Source: Spirosoma montaniterrae (GTDB taxonomy: Bacteria; Bacteroidota; Bacteroidia; Cytophagales; Spirosomataceae). Taken from it: DNA of 64,000 nt. Positions 18,141 through 27,383 of this stretch are shown here, piece by piece (position 1 is the first letter of the stretch; the number at the start of each line of letters is the position of its first letter). A program made the position numbers and the translations under genes. Under the pieces are notes generated by a model. It was not told where the DNA came from and did no database searches. It saw only the letters and a list, made by a program, of their open reading frames with translations. The stretch is taken from positions 5,498,501 to 5,562,500 of the forward strand of contig NZ_CP014263.1 of the NCBI RefSeq assembly GCF_001988955.1, in the 5' to 3' direction.

Positions 18141-19069
18141 CAGTACCCTCGGTTCAGTGAAATCTGGTTTTCCAGGATTTGGCCCTGTTCAAATTTTCGC
18201 AGGTTGCGCACGAACTGTACCATCTTCCCCTCGTCTTCGTTGCGTTGTCCGCCCGCTGTATGCTGAGTCAGAATCACGTTGGACATGGCCCATAGCGGGC
18301 TGGTCTGGGGCAGGGGTTCAGTAGCCGTTACGTCCAGGACCGCCCCGCCGAGGTGTCCGCGCTGCAACGCGTCGATCAACGCCAATTCATCAACTGTATT
18401 GCCGCGCCCGACGTTGGCAAATACGCTACCGGACTTCATGGTCTGTAACATATCTGCCGTAATAAAGCGGTCGGCAGAGCCGGGCAGGCAGTTGATGACC
18501 AAATCGGTTTGGGGCAACACCGCCATTAATTCATCGGTGGTATGCAATTCAGCCGCAGGGTCGGTCCGGGCCAATAGCTGAACGCGGCACTCGAAGCCGT
18601 TTAGAATCGTGCGCACGGCCAGACCAATGCTACCCGCTCCCAGGATGACAACATTTTGCCGATGCAACAGGCTCATAGTATGCCGAAGCGGAACACCAAT
18701 CCACTGTTTCTGTCGTTGAAGCACCGCCAGCTCATCCAACCGACGATATAGGGCCATAATACCACCCACAATGGTTTCGGCGCAGGGCCAGGCGAAAAAA
18801 TCGCCCATGTTACAGACCGGAATCGATAACGTAAGGTTGCTATATTTATCGAAACCAGCAGAGTCTAATTGCCAGAACTTCAGGTTAGGCGCGTTGGCAA
18901 ACCATTCGGCGGACGGATTTCCCAGCAGAGCGTCGGATTGCTGAAACGCCGGTTGCTGCTCATCGGCAGAAAGTTCGTTGCGAAACAGGAGCGTATGCGT
19001 GTCGCCAACGTGCTGACGCAGGGCAATTCGGTTGGTTTCAGATAGAGACGTGTGAATGAACAGGCGCAT
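18140..19069 (-). CDS. D-isomer-specific 2-hydroxyacid dehydrogenase
   Basis: 309 residues. NAD(P)-dependent reduction of a 2-oxoacid to a D-2-hydroxyacid (or the reverse) in the cytoplasm. The nucleotide-binding motif is VVILGAGSIGLAVRTIL, followed by the substrate/catalytic segments LVINCLPGSADRFI, ANVGRGNTVDELAL (catalytic Arg region) and a final TQHTAGGQ with the catalytic His. Closest in style to the glyoxylate/hydroxypyruvate reductase-like group; the true substrate cannot be read. The MarR regulator ends 15 bp upstream, so the two are likely one transcript. Confidence 0.85.
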   Translation of the reverse strand: MRLFIHTSLSETNRIALRQHVGDTHTLLFRNELSADEQQPAFQQSDALLGNPSAEWFANAPNLKFWQLDSAGFDKYSNLTLSIPVCNMGDFFAWPCAETIVGGIMALYRRLDELAVLQRQKQWIGVPLRHTMSLLHRQNVVILGAGSIGLAVRTILNGFECRVQLLARTDPAAELHTTDELMAVLPQTDLVINCLPGSADRFITADMLQTMKSGSVFANVGRGNTVDELALIDALQRGHLGGAVLDVTATEPLPQTSPLWAMSNVILTQHTAGGQRNEDEGKMVQFVRNLRKFEQGQILENQISLNRGY

Positions 19070-19084
19070 TGATATTGATATAAA

Positions 19085-19570
19085 TTACGGCTCTTCTTTT
19101 TCGAGAGCCGCTGTCAATACAACTAACGTGTCGATTAACTGTTCTACACGCTCGTAGCCCACAATGTCGTCAAATTTATTGCGGGCTTCCTGAAACGTAT
19201 CTCGTAATACGACAAAAAGCTGTTTACCGCGTTCATTCAGAAAAATAACTTTTGACCGGGAATCGGCGGGATTTTTCTCTGTATAGATATACCCTTCGCT
19301 TTCCAGCAGACTCACGGTCTTACTCATCATCTGCTTTGTAACGCCCGCCCGTCGAGCCAGCTCATTATTAGTGATGCCTTTCTCGTCGATGTTCGCTAAA
19401 AACGCCAGATAGCTCATTTTAAAATTCACGTATCCGGCTGCGTGTAAGCGAGGTTCCATAAAACCATCCAGATACCGTTTCATACGCCACAAAAGCCGCC
19501 CGATTGACCGTTCGCGAATGGTGCGAAATTGGTCGAAATCGAAGCCCGTTGTGTCTTTTTTCGAGATCAT
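19085..19570 (-). CDS. MarR-family transcriptional regulator
   Basis: 161 residues with a typical MarR winged helix: helical dimer arms at both ends, recognition helix region NELARRAGVTKQMMSKTVSL, and wing YIYTEKNPADSRSKVIFLNE (the D-x-R-x-K wing signature). It lies 15 bp upstream of the 2-hydroxyacid dehydrogenase gene on the same strand, the most likely target besides itself. No clear palindromic operator was found in the short upstream gap. Confidence 0.88.
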   Translation of the reverse strand: MISKKDTTGFDFDQFRTIRERSIGRLLWRMKRYLDGFMEPRLHAAGYVNFKMSYLAFLANIDEKGITNNELARRAGVTKQMMSKTVSLLESEGYIYTEKNPADSRSKVIFLNERGKQLFVVLRDTFQEARNKFDDIVGYERVEQLIDTLVVLTAALEKEEP

Positions 19571-19612
19571 GCAGCAAGTTAGGCAATCAGGCCGAGAAGG
19601 GGTACGTCTTCA

Positions 19613-20317
19613 TTAAAGACGTACCAGCGCATTACCGCGCAAAACAGGAATCTCTTCGTAGAGGTCATGTTGCAGGCAGTATGTAATGTCGCGCTGAATG
19701 CCGAGTTTTTGCAAACGCCGGATGTGCGAGGCATTTGCCATATAGCTGACTAAGTTGTCTTTACCATCGCAGTAGAGCCGATGGGCCATGATCGCACTGT
19801 CTTCGGCCAGGGCAAAACTATCTTTGAGTCGGTCGATGAGTGCCCCGGCAAAGAGCGTATCTTCCATATTGACACGACCCTTCCAACCCGCACAAAGTAC
19901 CATAACGTCATATCGTTCTGACTTTAGATAACGAGCAATGGCATCTAAATTCAGGAACGACCCAACCAGCACTTTCACTGCCGAGCGCGATTTGGTGATT
20001 GCCAGCGTACCGTTGGTGGTTGTTACGGCGATGTTGGCTCCGCGAATCTGCTCGGTCATGTAGGTGAACGGCGAGTTGTCTAATTCAAAGCCCTCTACTT
20101 TGCGGGCGTTGCGCTCGGCAGCGGCCAAATAGCCGCGTTCCTGCCATTGGCGGCACTCCTCGATGGTCGCCACCGGAACAATGCTATTGACACCATAGGC
20201 AAAGGCCGTTACCATGCACGAAGTAGCCCGGAACACGTCGGCTACCACCACAATCGTGTTCTCGATGGTATGCAGGTGCAGCAAATCGGGCGTTAAACAA
20301 ACGTCAATGTGTTTCAT
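19613..20317 (-). CDS. comB: 2-phosphosulfolactate phosphatase family protein
   Basis: 234 residues matching ComB, which hydrolyses (R)-2-phospho-3-sulfolactate to sulfolactate, a step of coenzyme M synthesis in archaea. Family features: VVVADVFRATSCMVTAFAYG near the N-terminus, AAERNARKVEGFELDNSP, an NGTLAITKS segment and VLCAGWKGRVNMEDTLFAGA. Bacteroidota commonly carry ComB without making coenzyme M, so the role here may be sulfonate or sulfonolipid metabolism (inference). It lies 10 bp downstream of gcvT on the same strand, suggesting cotranscription. Confidence 0.85.
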   Translation of the reverse strand: MKHIDVCLTPDLLHLHTIENTIVVVADVFRATSCMVTAFAYGVNSIVPVATIEECRQWQERGYLAAAERNARKVEGFELDNSPFTYMTEQIRGANIAVTTTNGTLAITKSRSAVKVLVGSFLNLDAIARYLKSERYDVMVLCAGWKGRVNMEDTLFAGALIDRLKDSFALAEDSAIMAHRLYCDGKDNLVSYMANASHIRRLQKLGIQRDITYCLQHDLYEEIPVLRGNALVRL

Positions 20318-20327
20318 CTGTATTCCA

Positions 20328-21419
20328 TCATTTCTTGATAAAGGGCAATTTAACCACCACCGCCTTCAGCCGCCGGTCGCGTACATTAATGAAAATTTCG
20401 GTGCCGGGCTTACTGAAAGCGGTTGGCACGTAACCGAGGCCGATGCCTTTGCCGAGCGATGGCGATTGCGTACCCGATGTAACTTCGCCGATGGTGTTTC
20501 CGTCGGCGTCGCAGATGGGGTAGTGGCCGCGTGGGATGCCCCGGTCAATCATCTCAAAACCCACAAGTTTGCGGGAAATGCCCTGGGTTTTCTGTTGTTT
20601 TAATAAATCGGCGTCTATGAAATCGTGCGTGAATTTCGTGACCCAGCCTAATCCGGCTTCAATGGGCGACGTTTCGTCGGTGATGTCATTGCCGTAGAGG
20701 TTGTAGCCCATTTCGAGCCGGAGCGTATCGCGGGCACCCAGGCCGATAGGTTTGATGCCGTAGGGCGCGCCCGCTTCCATGATGGCGTTCCAGACAACTT
20801 CGGCCTGATGGTTGGAGACGTAGATTTCAAAGCCACCCGCGCCAGTATAGCCCGTTGCCGATACAATCACGTTTGCCATACCGGCGAAGTCAGCCTTCTC
20901 GAACGTATAATACGTCATTTCGAGGTCGGCGGGCGTCAGCGATTCGAGGGCTTTGGCAGCTAATGGCCCCTGCACGGCAAACAGACACATATCGTCGGAA
21001 ACGTTGACGAGTGTAAGCTGATCGGTATCGCGTATGTGCTGATTAATCCAGTTCCAGTCTTTTTCGATGTTCGACGCATTCACCACGAGCATATACTCGG
21101 TTTCGCTGATGCGGTATACCAGCAAATCGTCAACAATGCCGCCCCGACCGTTGGGCAGGTAGCTATATTGCACTTTTCCATCGAACAGCGCACTCGCATC
21201 GTTGGCCGACACGCGCTGAATCAGGGCCAGCGCATCGTTGCCTTTCACGATAAATTCGCCCATGTGGGAGACGTCGAAAATGCCAACGCCATTACGGACA
21301 GTGTTGTGTTCGTCAAGGTCGGAGGTGTAGCGAACGGGCATCTCGAAGCCCGCAAACGGCACAATTTTCGCGCCCAACTGCTGATGAATGTGATGAAGGG
21401 GAATCTGCTTAAGCTCCAT
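20328..21419 (-). CDS. gcvT: glycine cleavage system aminomethyltransferase (T protein)
   Basis: 363 residues, the usual length. It transfers the methylene group from the aminomethyl-lipoyl H protein to tetrahydrofolate, releasing ammonia. Motifs: the N-terminal VPFAGFEMPVRY, the folate-site segment GIFDVSHMGEF, GYTGAGGFEIYV with the substrate-binding region, LGARDTLRLEMGYNLYGND, and the C-terminal barrel with LGYVP. The other components (gcvP, gcvH) are not in the window; the shared E3 subunit lpdA is 2.2 kb away. comB follows 10 bp downstream. Confidence 0.95.
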   Translation of the reverse strand: MELKQIPLHHIHQQLGAKIVPFAGFEMPVRYTSDLDEHNTVRNGVGIFDVSHMGEFIVKGNDALALIQRVSANDASALFDGKVQYSYLPNGRGGIVDDLLVYRISETEYMLVVNASNIEKDWNWINQHIRDTDQLTLVNVSDDMCLFAVQGPLAAKALESLTPADLEMTYYTFEKADFAGMANVIVSATGYTGAGGFEIYVSNHQAEVVWNAIMEAGAPYGIKPIGLGARDTLRLEMGYNLYGNDITDETSPIEAGLGWVTKFTHDFIDADLLKQQKTQGISRKLVGFEMIDRGIPRGHYPICDADGNTIGEVTSGTQSPSLGKGIGLGYVPTAFSKPGTEIFINVRDRRLKAVVVKLPFIKK

Positions 21420-21473
21420 TACGCCGAAAGTTATCCGGCAAAAATACGAAGCGGCCTGACAAAGACACCTTAA

Positions 21474-22928
21474 TCAATGCAACATAAAATTTATCGGCAG
21501 GTTGTATTTCACCCGGACGGGTTTACCGCGCTCATAGCCCGGTTTCCAGCGACCGCTCATTTTCTTGATAACGCGCAAAGCTTCCTGATCGACGCTGGGA
21601 GCGACTCCTTTCAATACCTCATAATCGCAGAGCGTACCATCGGTGCAGACTACGAAGCTGACAAACACTTTGCCTTCGATCCTGGCGCGTTGGGCATCGC
21701 TGGGGTAATGCAGGTTCTGCGATAGAAACTCGCCAAGTCCGGTCAGCCCGCCCTTAAACTCCGGTTGTTTTTCGCGCTCGGTGTAGCGTGTTGTGTCGCC
21801 GTCGGCGGAGAATGCTTTCCCGGCCTGACAGATGCCTTTTTCGTAACGCTCTTCATACCCATACGAATCGTCGGCGTAGCGACCCGTCCAGATGCCCTCG
21901 CGCAAACCGCCAACATACTGCCCCTGTTCGGTGTAGTCGGTCTGCTGGGTTGTATCGCGCTTTGATTCAACGCGTTTTACGGTTAAAAACGGACCATTAC
22001 CTTCGGTTATCAACTGTCGGCCTGTGCTATCCCAGAACGATAATACCCGTTCGGGAGTAGAACGCTCTAATTGTTTGAGCTTGCCCGTTTGCCAGATTTG
22101 CTGAATCTGCCCGCTCGGATACCATGATGACAACGCATACCCTTCGGTCAGCTCATCCGACTTTTCGGCCACAACGCCGTTGGCATGGTACTGTATCGCA
22201 CTCCCCACGCGCTGCCCCTCCTCGTAATCGGTCTGCTCAACTAATGTGCCCGTTTCATCAACGGTATAAACCCTTCCCAGCCATTGCCCGTCGGCGTCCT
22301 GATGTCCGGTTAAAAATAAGGTTTGCTTAGATGGCCCACGCTTCCAGTGCTTTTTGCGTTGCAAAGGCAACCGGACTGCTTCGGCCCAGCCTTTTGGCTT
22401 GCGCTTGTAAACAACCAGATCGCCAGTAGGCATACCTACCGAGTCTAAAGGCAAAAGTTGCTTGTATTGTGCCTGACTGGAGTCAGTCACCGCTTTCTCA
22501 TCCTCATCGTAGTGGCTGATTTTAACGCCACCAACGTACAGGAACGGTTCATTTTTAGTGAACGCAACCGGCACGCTGACAAGTTGCCGAACGGGTTTAC
22601 CGTCTTTATAGGCCGGTCGCCAGGCGCGGAATAAGCGAAATACCCGCATCGCTTCCTGGTCGCAATCGGGCCGGAGCGAACGAGCCAATGTAATGTCTGA
22701 CACCGACGCGTCGGGATTAATAATCGCCGACAGAATCACCCGCCCACTGATGCCATCGGCTGCGGCCCGAACAGGTTTGCGGAGGTTGGTCTGCAAAAAG
22801 GTATTCAAATAGGGCATACCACCACGTGGCTCGGCAATGCTGTCAACTTCAAAGGGCTGAAAAGCAGCGTTTTGAGCAATTGTCAAAGACGAAACAAATA
22901 AAAATATGAGCAATAGTGGTAAACGCAT
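21474..22928 (-). CDS. TonB-domain protein with two TonB C-terminal domains and MORN-like repeats
   Basis: 484 residues from the ATG at 22926-22928; upstream in-frame codons lack an ATG. A signal peptide (ending LTIAQ) precedes a first TonB-C-like domain (about 35-125, with GRVILSAIINPDASVSDITL). The centre (about 190-390) is built of MORN-type segments such as EGQRVGSAIQYHANGVVAEK and GLREGIWTGRY. A second TonB-C domain closes the protein (about 405-484, GKVFVSFVVCTDGTLCDYEV). Classical TonB has one such domain plus a membrane anchor, so this is probably an accessory envelope protein rather than a standard energy transducer. Confidence 0.8.
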   Translation of the reverse strand: MRLPLLLIFLFVSSLTIAQNAAFQPFEVDSIAEPRGGMPYLNTFLQTNLRKPVRAAADGISGRVILSAIINPDASVSDITLARSLRPDCDQEAMRVFRLFRAWRPAYKDGKPVRQLVSVPVAFTKNEPFLYVGGVKISHYDEDEKAVTDSSQAQYKQLLPLDSVGMPTGDLVVYKRKPKGWAEAVRLPLQRKKHWKRGPSKQTLFLTGHQDADGQWLGRVYTVDETGTLVEQTDYEEGQRVGSAIQYHANGVVAEKSDELTEGYALSSWYPSGQIQQIWQTGKLKQLERSTPERVLSFWDSTGRQLITEGNGPFLTVKRVESKRDTTQQTDYTEQGQYVGGLREGIWTGRYADDSYGYEERYEKGICQAGKAFSADGDTTRYTEREKQPEFKGGLTGLGEFLSQNLHYPSDAQRARIEGKVFVSFVVCTDGTLCDYEVLKGVAPSVDQEALRVIKKMSGRWKPGYERGKPVRVKYNLPINFMLH

Positions 22929-23007
22929 ATAGTTAACTATAGGTGAATGTGATTTTCGGGTTACAATACTACTGAAAATATACAGCAACTCTACGTTGGT
23001 TTTATCG

Positions 23008-23056
23008 AAAAAACGCGAACACCCCAACCGCCGAACCGGAAGCTGGGGTGTTCGCG
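23008..23056 (-). terminator. Rho-independent terminator
   Basis: On the minus strand a perfect 12-bp stem, CGCGAACACCCC (23014-23025) with GGGGTGTTCGCG (23045-23056), is followed by six U (A run 23008-23013). It sits directly after the choice-of-anchor I gene and would terminate that transcript before the TonB/MORN gene. Confidence 0.88.
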
Positions 23057-23067
23057 GTTGAAAACAG

Positions 23068-26000
23068 TTATTGACGAACCACTTTTACCGTTTTCGTCAG
23101 TGTGCCGGTCTGAGCCTGTAGCAGATACAACCCCGACGTGCGTCCTAAACCAACTGTTTGCCGCTCAACGGCATCGGCCTGTTCAACGGTCTGGTCGCTC
23201 ACTACGCGCCCTTGTACGTCGCGCACGGTCAGCCGCAGCCGTTGCCCTTCGGCACCGCGCACGATTACCTGCACCTGATCGGCCAGCGTTGGATTGCCTT
23301 GTACCGTTACGACAAAGGTTTTTTCAGTGTCGGCAGCCGCCTTACGCGCACGACTCACGCAGAAGGCCGCGAAATCGAACGTCGTACTAACCGTGCGATT
23401 CCCTTGCGTTGCCTGAATAATCAGCGGGCGTGGGTCGTTTCGGAGTTCAGGTTCTATGACGCCGTTAGGACTCATGGCCGACATCCGCCGAACGCCGGGC
23501 GCAGCGAACGTAATGGGCGAACCGTTGCCCCCGGCTGTTACAAACGTGATGGCTCCGGTTGCGCAGTCGTAAGTAGGCGGCAGCAGCACTAAGTCGGTAG
23601 TGTTGAGTTGCTGGGCGCAAAACGCGCTGATATCGAACGTAACGCTTACGCTCCGGCCACTCTGAATGGCCGTGATGCTGATTGGTTTTGGATCGTTGCG
23701 AAGACCAGCCTCAACAATTCCGGTCAGGCTCGTTGGCGATGTTCGGCTGATGCCCGGCGCGATAAACGTAATGGGTGAACCATCGCCCCCAACCGGGTTA
23801 AACGTAATCTGACCCGTGTTACAATCATACATCGGCTGAGCCAGCGACAGGCTGCTGACCGACGAATTGATCTGGTAAATAGAAAGCGAGTTGCTGGTTT
23901 CGTTAGCGAGCAACACCAGACCGTTACCGTTTGGGCTATCGTTGGCCGGGATATAGATGATGCCCTCGGCACCCCGGTCGTCGGTATTGGGTGACGCTGT
24001 GGGGGCTGTGCGGTTCACCGTGTACGTCACAAATTGCGGAGCAGTCGGCGTGGTTACGTCATATACCATTACACCCCCGATGCGTTCCAGGGCCACAAAT
24101 GCATACACGCGTCCGTTGATGTTGGCGGTGGTTACGCCTTCGGGTTCGGGGCCTTTGTCGTCGCTGCGGTTCTTTGGGGCCGGGTTGCCATCGCTATTGT
24201 TGACGTTGAACAGCAGTGGCACCTGCGCCCGCGTAATGCGTTCGAGCTGATCGCCACTGTCCCAGACTAAATTACCATTCGTGTTCCAAATCGTGAACGA
24301 ACGCGAACCGTAAGCATGAATCTGGTCGAAGTCGCCATCGCCATCTGTATCGCCCGACTGGTTGGTAACGTTGAGCCGACCCAGCAATAGGTTGTTCTTT
24401 AACTCAGCCGCATTCGGGAATACCGTTGGATCAAGTACGTAACTGGCTGCGCCGACGCGTACTACCTCCGTCAGCGCGGCATACTCGCGGGCGTCTCCTT
24501 CGTTGGCCGTAATCAGGTACGATTGTCCGCCCGACGTAAACGTAGCGATGGCGTCGGGTTGATAGACTCCGAAAACCGGTAGCTTTTGCAGAGCCGGAAT
24601 ACCGCCCTGATCGGTGGGGTCGAGGGCGTTGGCGTCGGTGTTGTGGTTTTTGAGGCCGAGGGGCTTAATCGCCGTTACGCGTTTAGCAACCAGATCGACA
24701 ACCGCCACGGCGTTATTTTCCTGAAGAGTAACGTAGGCCGTGCGTGAGTCGGTCGAGAAGGTTACGTATTCTGGCTCAAGGTCTTCCGATACGGTGCTAC
24801 CGTTATTTACGTTGCCTTTGCGGCCATAGAGCCGAACACCTATGCTACGTAAAAAAACCTTCTGATCGTCGAAGGCCGTGAAGCGCACTGTTGTCACATT
24901 GCTCTGCGTCAGCGATGCAACACCACCCATCAGATCGATAATTGTTATTGTGCCTTCTGGGTCAATGCTGTAGTCGTCGTTCGGTTCGCCTTCGTCAGCG
25001 GTCAATACGTAGCGGCCATCGGGCGAGAACGCTACCATGTCGGGTAATACCCCCGTCGTCACTTCCTTCAAAATCTGACCGTTCGGGTCAAAAAAGACTA
25101 CTTTCCCCGGCAGCACTTTATTCGTGTTCTCGATAGCAGCAGCAACCAGCCCATCGCGGGTGGCAACGCTGTTGATGCTTCCGCCCAATGCCGATACATT
25201 GATCGACGTCAACGCTACCGGAGCCGACGGGTTCGCGAAGTTGACAATGTCGATGCGGTTGGCAACAGAGTTGGCGATGAATAACCGTTTGCTGGTTTTT
25301 TCATACGCCACAATCTCCGACGAACCAGCCGTTGGGTTCCGGTAACTGGTGAGCAATTGCAGGTTCAGCGTCGAGCTGGGCGATGGGGCCGGATTATCGT
25401 TGTCGAGAATAAACACCAACTGCGAACTGACCGAGCCAATCTGCACCCCCATTGCGTTTTGTAGCCGCAGCGTCAGGTATTCGTCAGCTTCGGCCATGCC
25501 GTCGTTTACTACTGCAATGCGATACACCACCGACGTAGCACCTGCCGGAATTGCTACCGTAACCGGCGCACCGATCAGTAGAAAATCGCTGCCGTTCTGC
25601 GCCGACCCCGATCCCAACGCTAATTGCACTGAGCCGGTCGCACTGCCGGGGCTGGTTACTGCCAGTGTAACGGCAATGGTGCCGCTGGCTTCGCCTACGC
25701 TCTGAGTGGCTGTACTCAACGCCACTGTTGGCAGGGGGCAGGTTGAACCAAACGTAAAGGCAGTTGTGCTGAAAGGCAGGTCGGGCGCAATGCCATCAAT
25801 TGATTGGTCGCCACCGCTGTTGGGCTGTACCTGCCAGTTGACCGCATTGTTGAGAACCGACGGATAGCAGGCCCGGCTGATGCCTGTGCGGGGGCCGTTG
25901 TAGATACCCACGGCAATCTCGCCAGTCAGCGAAAGAGCCGTAACGCCCACTGCCAGACCCGTTCCGGCCAGCGTTCCGAACGTATTGGCGACAACGCCGT

Positions 26001-26424
26001 TGTTAGAAATAGCACCCAGAAAGGTAGTCGGCGTGTCGGCATTGGTGCCGAGATAAGCGAATACAGCGTCGTTTTCGTTCGAGATACCCCGGTTGCCCGT
26101 GATGGTGGCCGAGCCAACGCTGACGACGATGGGCGATGCCGGGCTTGGGTTGATGTTCGAGAACGCTACCACCGTACCGGCTGGGATAACCGCTCCACCC
26201 GAATTCCAGACAATGATGCTTTCGCCCGTGTTGAAGCCGGGATTCTGCCACTCATCGTCCCGGAAATAAATGGTTGTGTTGGCTGAAATGGCATCCAGCA
26301 CTACAAAGTTCAGGTTGTCGGCACCGTCGGCGTTAAAGCCGGTAAACGCAAGGCTGCCCGGCGTTAGCTGGCCAAAGGATAGTAGTGGCAGGCTGAGGAA
26401 TAGATACAGAAGAAGTTTTCTCAT
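23068..26424 (-). CDS. secreted choice-of-anchor I protein with T9SS sorting domain
   Basis: 1118 residues. Parts in order: signal peptide (1-19, ending SFGQ); a lamin-tail-like domain (about 20-235); a Calx-beta-like domain (about 235-345); a choice-of-anchor I beta-propeller (about 350-860, with PDMVAFSPDGRYVLTADEGE and GPEPEGVTTANINGR); two copies of an approximately 85-residue module starting MYDCNTGQITF and TYDCATGAITF; and a C-terminal type A sorting domain (GLYLLQAQTGTLTKTVKVVR). It is predicted to cross the outer membrane by the type IX system and stay at the surface or be released. The fold is alkaline-phosphatase/esterase-associated; the exact activity is not visible. Confidence 0.85.
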   Translation of the reverse strand: MRKLLLYLFLSLPLLSFGQLTPGSLAFTGFNADGADNLNFVVLDAISANTTIYFRDDEWQNPGFNTGESIIVWNSGGAVIPAGTVVAFSNINPSPASPIVVSVGSATITGNRGISNENDAVFAYLGTNADTPTTFLGAISNNGVVANTFGTLAGTGLAVGVTALSLTGEIAVGIYNGPRTGISRACYPSVLNNAVNWQVQPNSGGDQSIDGIAPDLPFSTTAFTFGSTCPLPTVALSTATQSVGEASGTIAVTLAVTSPGSATGSVQLALGSGSAQNGSDFLLIGAPVTVAIPAGATSVVYRIAVVNDGMAEADEYLTLRLQNAMGVQIGSVSSQLVFILDNDNPAPSPSSTLNLQLLTSYRNPTAGSSEIVAYEKTSKRLFIANSVANRIDIVNFANPSAPVALTSINVSALGGSINSVATRDGLVAAAIENTNKVLPGKVVFFDPNGQILKEVTTGVLPDMVAFSPDGRYVLTADEGEPNDDYSIDPEGTITIIDLMGGVASLTQSNVTTVRFTAFDDQKVFLRSIGVRLYGRKGNVNNGSTVSEDLEPEYVTFSTDSRTAYVTLQENNAVAVVDLVAKRVTAIKPLGLKNHNTDANALDPTDQGGIPALQKLPVFGVYQPDAIATFTSGGQSYLITANEGDAREYAALTEVVRVGAASYVLDPTVFPNAAELKNNLLLGRLNVTNQSGDTDGDGDFDQIHAYGSRSFTIWNTNGNLVWDSGDQLERITRAQVPLLFNVNNSDGNPAPKNRSDDKGPEPEGVTTANINGRVYAFVALERIGGVMVYDVTTPTAPQFVTYTVNRTAPTASPNTDDRGAEGIIYIPANDSPNGNGLVLLANETSNSLSIYQINSSVSSLSLAQPMYDCNTGQITFNPVGGDGSPITFIAPGISRTSPTSLTGIVEAGLRNDPKPISITAIQSGRSVSVTFDISAFCAQQLNTTDLVLLPPTYDCATGAITFVTAGGNGSPITFAAPGVRRMSAMSPNGVIEPELRNDPRPLIIQATQGNRTVSTTFDFAAFCVSRARKAAADTEKTFVVTVQGNPTLADQVQVIVRGAEGQRLRLTVRDVQGRVVSDQTVEQADAVERQTVGLGRTSGLYLLQAQTGTLTKTVKVVRQ

Positions 26425-26525
26425 AAACTTTGCTTTGGATTAGAAGGTAAACTATACCATCGCAAAGTTCATAGTTGTCAGATTACCAGAGTTTTAAAAA
26501 TCGGGCCGACTTTTTAACCGTGTGG

Positions 26526-27173
26526 TTACAATGGCAACTGTTTTATCGCCAGCCGTTCTACACCAGCTTCAACTAATTGTTCCATATCCTGCTTAGTAGC
26601 CCAGTCAGCTACAATTTTTACCCCCACCGAGCGCGGCACCAACGCCCGAAACTGGCGTGCTTCGTGGAGCCTGTTACGGCATTCCGACTCTACAAACCCC
26701 GTTCTATCTTTCAGGAAATCGGCCCCGGCGTCGGCGGCTAATTTGATCATTTTCTGCAACTGCTCGTCATTCAGCAGCGACGATTCCAGTACTACCGTTA
26801 GTAGCCGTTCCTGGGCATGGGCAAGGGCCACCATCTTCGCGACTTCAATTTTGAGCCAGACCGACGTAGGCGAAAATAGGGCCGAGGTATTCAGTACGAG
26901 TTCCAGTTCAGTAGCTCCGTCTTTCAAAGCCAACTCGGCTTCTACTTGCTTCACCTCCGTGCGTTGGTAGCCAAACGGAAACCCGATCACCGCCGAAAGC
27001 ACTGCCGGGTGTTCGTCGCCAAGTTCGCGACGGGCTTTTTTCACCCAGAACGGCGCGACCGTTAGCCCGGCCAAACCGAGTTGCGTCACATCGTCGTAGG
27101 CTTCATACTGTTCGTTGATCGTCACGCCGGGGTGGAGCAGCGTGCGTTCGATGTAGGGAAACAGGTGGTTCAC
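26526..27173 (-). CDS. diverged DeoC-like aldolase-fold protein
   Basis: 215 residues from a GTG start. It aligns with DeoC over its whole length, but the active site is altered. The Schiff-base segment reads DFLKDRTGF (K kept, T-S replaced by D-R). The second lysine segment is GVKIVADWA (K kept, G-G lost). The catalytic aspartate segment is TELELVLN, giving Glu where DeoC has Asp. It may act on another aldol substrate or have lost activity. The window also has an intact deoC at 8578-9345. It is transcribed divergently from the nuclease-like gene. Confidence 0.7.
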   Translation of the reverse strand: MNHLFPYIERTLLHPGVTINEQYEAYDDVTQLGLAGLTVAPFWVKKARRELGDEHPAVLSAVIGFPFGYQRTEVKQVEAELALKDGATELELVLNTSALFSPTSVWLKIEVAKMVALAHAQERLLTVVLESSLLNDEQLQKMIKLAADAGADFLKDRTGFVESECRNRLHEARQFRALVPRSVGVKIVADWATKQDMEQLVEAGVERLAIKQLPL

Positions 27174-27370
27174 AGCTTGTAAACGTTGTGGTTTGACATA
27201 TTGTTAAGGCTGAGTGTTAAGTTACTTTCTTGTTTTCTGGCGAAATCTGTTGATAAGCTATGCTACACTCAAGTTGGTAAATTATACCGTTTAGTTAATT
27301 TCATTATAATAAATTGGGGTTCACTGGTTAAGTTCACTGCTAAACAATACTTTGTACTTTTATTAGAATT

Positions 27371-27378
27371 TACGTTTG
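27371..27378 (+). promoter_or_regulatory. possible -7 box close to a start codon
   Basis: TACGTTTG matches TANNTTTG exactly and ends 5 bp before the ATG at 27384. A TTTG lies at 27351-27354, with shorter spacing than usual (16 bp). If used, the mRNA would be almost leaderless. Confidence 0.4.
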
Positions 27379-27383
27379 CGGTT

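Noticed and set aside
27186..27383. 66-codon upstream extension of the nuclease-like protein
   Set aside because: Only TTG start, non-conserved composition, and a promoter-like box lies just before the ATG at 27384.
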